64,000 bases of DNA. Source: JAPUME01 sp027294185. GTDB lineage: Bacteria > Acidobacteriota > Terriglobia > UBA7540 > JAPUME01. The position numbers and the translations under genes are program-made. Location of the stretch: positions 310,001 through 374,000 of the forward strand of contig CAUVWZ020000002.1 in assembly GCA_963555835.3 (NCBI GenBank), given 5' to 3'. Positions 61,774 through 64,000 of the stretch are shown piece after piece; the stretch's first letter is position 1, and every line of letters begins with the position of its first letter. A model generated the notes under the pieces. It was not told where the DNA came from. It ran no database searches and worked only from the letters and a program-made list of their open reading frames with translations.

Positions 61774-62631
61774 ATGCCGACCTCTTCTCTTTCCGGCCCT
61801 GATCTTCCGCAACGCATCAGGCTCAACTCGGTCTTCCCATGCGTCGGGTTCCTCCTTCTGCTCGGATGGACGGGAGTCTGCCCGCTTACGGCTCAGGTTC
61901 CCGACCAGAAACCTCGCGCCTACATTAACGACTACGTTGGAGTTTTGAGCGCCCCCGTACGCGCTCGCCTGGAAGCCGTAGCCGGGGAACTGAATCAGAA
62001 GGCGGGCTCACAGATCGTCGTCGTTATCGTGAACTCGCTCGAGGGTGAGCCGATTGAGAATGTTTCCCTCGATCTGGCCACGCGCTGGGGAATTGGGAGC
62101 AAGGAGAGAGGAGACACGGGCGCCCTGCTGCTGCTGGCCATTCAGGACCGGCAGAACCGTATTGAAGTGGGTTATGGGTTGGAGCCGATTCTACCCGATG
62201 GCAAAGTGGGGGCGATCCTGCGCGACATGCGTCCGCACCTTCAGGCGGGCGATTACGATTCGGCCATCATGCTGGGTTTCGGGGAGATGGCGGGTGTCGT
62301 GGCACGCGAAAACCAGGTGACGCTCGGTTCTCCCATGCCGCAGCCGTCCGGCCGCTCGACGCGCCGCGGGCGAAGGAGTCCGTTGGGCGGGCTGGTACGG
62401 TTGGTGTTTCTTATAGGCTTTATCTTTTTGCTCTCCCGTCCCCGTCGACGCAGGGCGGGGTGGCACGGCTCCGGCGTCGGTAGAGGTCTGGTCATGGGCG
62501 GCCTGCTGGGCGCGATGCTCGGAGGCGGAATGCGGGGAGGCTTTGGGGGTGGCGGCGGGTTCAGCAGCGGTGGGTTCGGCGGATTTGGCGGGGGAGGATT
62601 CGGCGGTGGCGGAGCCTCGGGCTCCTGGTGA
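61774..62631 (+). CDS. TPM-domain protein with Gly-rich C-terminus (YgcG type)
   Basis: Exported protein with a TPM domain (a fold linked to phosphatase-like or membrane repair roles; function uncertain). From the ATG at 61774 the product is 285 residues: a signal peptide/anchor (FPCVGFLLLLGWTGVCPLTA), the TPM domain (ARLEAVAGELNQKAGSQIVVVIVNSL to YGLEPILPDGKVGAILRD), a membrane helix near residue 210 (LVRLVFLIGFIFLLSRP), and a tail with repeated GGGFGG runs. A longer frame would start inside the tRNA. LemA and TPM proteins are often neighbours, as here. Confidence 0.88.
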   Translation: MPTSSLSGPDLPQRIRLNSVFPCVGFLLLLGWTGVCPLTAQVPDQKPRAYINDYVGVLSAPVRARLEAVAGELNQKAGSQIVVVIVNSLEGEPIENVSLDLATRWGIGSKERGDTGALLLLAIQDRQNRIEVGYGLEPILPDGKVGAILRDMRPHLQAGDYDSAIMLGFGEMAGVVARENQVTLGSPMPQPSGRSTRRGRRSPLGGLVRLVFLIGFIFLLSRPRRRRAGWHGSGVGRGLVMGGLLGAMLGGGMRGGFGGGGGFSSGGFGGFGGGGFGGGGASGSW

Positions 62632-62657
62632 AAAGTTCGAGCGGATAGGATGGCATT

Positions 62658-63371
62658 ATGGAAAAGGATAAGCTTCTGAATGAATTGGTGACGCGGCTGC
62701 GGGGCGCATATGGGGACAAGTTGGTGAGCGTCGTCCTCTACGGGTCGGCGGCGAGCGGTGAGTTCCACAAGAAATTTTCCGACCTGAATGTGATGTGCGT
62801 GTTGAAGCGGATCGGATTGGAGGAGCTGGAACTCTCGGGTGAGACGATTCGCTGGTGGCAGAAACAGAAACAACCGCCCCCGATGATGCTCTCCCGCGAA
62901 GAGGTTGAGAACGCCCATGACGCCTTCCCCATCGAGTTTCTGGATATACAGCAGAACCACCGCATCCTGCACGGTGAAGACGTGGTGGCCGCGATCAAAG
63001 TTCACACTCAGCAGCATCGCCGCCAGGTGGAGCACGAGCTTCGCTCCGGACTGCTGCGCTTGCGGGAGCGCTACCTGGGCATACAGAAGGACAAGAAAGA
63101 TGTGGCGCAACTGATGCTCAATTCGCTGTCCACGTTTTCCACACTTTTCCGCCACGCCCTGATCCTGGCCGGGAAGACGGCCCCGGTAAAGAAGCGGGAA
63201 ATCTTCAAGGCGACAGCACAGCATTTTTCCATTTCCGCCGAACCTTTTGAGACGTTGCTTGCGACCCGCGAAGGCGTCCGTAAACTGGCAGACGGTGAAG
63301 TCAGACCCCTGTTTGAAACCTACCTCAGCCAGATTACCCGCATGGCCGAGGCCGTAGACAAACTGGCATAA
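62658..63371 (+). CDS. Nucleotidyltransferase-fold protein, degenerate active site
   Basis: The first 60 residues match the MNT-type nucleotidyltransferase fold (YGSAASGEFHKKFSDLNVMCV): the GS motif and first Asp are present, but the second catalytic Asp (expected DxD) is Asn (DLN). Metal binding may therefore be weakened. Residues 75-237 are helical (VEHELRSGLLRLRERYLG, then LNSLSTFSTLFRHAL), resembling the HEPN/KNTase C-terminal helices. 237 residues, start at 62658 shortly after the TPM gene (26 bases), so probably co-transcribed. Function unknown. Confidence 0.7.
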   Translation: MEKDKLLNELVTRLRGAYGDKLVSVVLYGSAASGEFHKKFSDLNVMCVLKRIGLEELELSGETIRWWQKQKQPPPMMLSREEVENAHDAFPIEFLDIQQNHRILHGEDVVAAIKVHTQQHRRQVEHELRSGLLRLRERYLGIQKDKKDVAQLMLNSLSTFSTLFRHALILAGKTAPVKKREIFKATAQHFSISAEPFETLLATREGVRKLADGEVRPLFETYLSQITRMAEAVDKLA

Positions 63372-63499
63372 GCGCTGCTGGACTCAGAGGTGAGTGTCCT
63401 CCCCCGCCGGATTGGCTTATACTAAGAAGGAGATTGCATCCATTTTTCTTTGTGCAATCGGTCCCGGCCCTGCGGGCTGGATGAGGAGTATTTCAGACG

Positions 63500-64000
63500 A
63501 TGAAGCCGCTTAAGATATTGGGCATTGTGGCCGCCGTATTGGTCCTGATCGTGATTATCGTGATCTCTTCGGTTGTGGGACGGCGGAATCAGATGGTCAC
63601 CATGCGCGAAGCCGTCCGGCAATCGTGGTCGCAGATTGACGTAGTTATCCAGCGCCGCTCCGACCTGGTGCCGAACCTGGTGGCGACGGTCAAGGGGATT
63701 GCGGCGCAGGAAAGGGAAGTCTTTTCGAACATTGCCGATGCCCGGGCGCGGCTGGCCGGCGCGCAGTCGCCAAGAGACCGAATGGCCGCAAACGACAGGC
63801 TGACCGGGGCGCTGGGACGTTTGCTGGTGATTGTTGAGAATTACCCGGTGCTGAAATCGAACGAAAACTTCCTGCGGCTGCAAGACGAGCTGGCCGGCAC
63901 GGAAAACCGCATCGCCGTCGAGCGCCGCCGCTACAATCAAAGCGTCCAGGCGTATAACACTTACATCCAACTGTTTCCCAACAACCTGGTGGCTTCCATG
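63500..64000 (+). CDS. lemA: LemA-family membrane protein, cut by window end
   Basis: LemA proteins are single-pass, mostly periplasmic helical proteins of unclear role. A membrane segment lies at residues 5-27 (KILGIVAAVLVLIVIIVISSVV). The conserved helix follows: WSQIDVVIQRRSDLVPNLVATVKGIAAQE, then NENFLRLQDELAGTENRIAVERRRYN and YIQLFPNNLVAS. The last base of the window is inside the gene, with roughly the final 20 residues missing. AGGAGT-type purines lie upstream at 63483-63488. It pairs with the TPM gene upstream. Confidence 0.93.
   Translation, partial: MKPLKILGIVAAVLVLIVIIVISSVVGRRNQMVTMREAVRQSWSQIDVVIQRRSDLVPNLVATVKGIAAQEREVFSNIADARARLAGAQSPRDRMAANDRLTGALGRLLVIVENYPVLKSNENFLRLQDELAGTENRIAVERRRYNQSVQAYNTYIQLFPNNLVASM

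Overview
The window is GC-rich bacterial chromosome, most likely from an Acidobacteriota genome. The best single marker is the secreted VWFA-type protein at 53738-54865, which matches the family defined on acidobacteria (TIGR03436). The run yicC-gmk-rpoZ-coaBC-udg-priA and a very long LptC/OstA protein fit that phylum. The class cannot be fixed from the sequence. Nothing looks like a prophage, CRISPR array or insertion sequence, so this is core chromosome with short accessory stretches.

Layout. 1-7517 (minus) is a fused str/S10 translation cluster, rpsL-rpsG-fusA-tuf-rpsJ-rplC-rplD-rplW-rplB, read from a clear promoter at 7489-7517; rplB runs off the left edge. 7734-13726 is an accessory stretch: GNAT, Rid and thioesterase genes, a small TPR protein, an SDR, a damaged PAP2 locus, an unknown helical protein and a RodZ-like protein. 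14016-24573 (plus) starts with a GAF-GGDEF diguanylate cyclase and recJ and continues into an envelope block: a giant LptC/OstA protein, lptB, rpoN, rapZ and an msbA-like exporter. 24599-31222 carries yicC, gmk, rpoZ, coaBC, a family 4 uracil-DNA glycosylase and priA, followed by a convergent HU gene. 31832-38280 holds a gamma carbonic anhydrase-like gene, hisS, aspS, mutL and cmk.

38451-45751 (minus) is rho, then the proteostasis operon tig-clpP-clpX-lon. 46056-58023 is the most unusual part: a 1197-residue secreted TPR/FG-GAP/ASPIC protein, an APC permease, three neighbouring methyltransferases that all carry N-terminal export or anchor signals, the VWFA protein, a deoxyribosyltransferase-like enzyme and several envelope proteins. 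58221-61613 is a glycolytic operon gapA-pgk-tpiA with secG, then tRNA-Leu(GAG), a TPM-domain protein, a degenerate nucleotidyltransferase and lemA, which is cut by the right edge.

The themes are translation, LPS transport and protein quality control, plus a set of exported proteins. Four promoters share an exact TTGACA box with a 17-base spacer. Short 7-8 base tandem repeats sit at several gene ends. The best candidates for something undescribed are the exported methyltransferase trio, with an inverted repeat bracketing one promoter, and the multi-module LptC/OstA protein.
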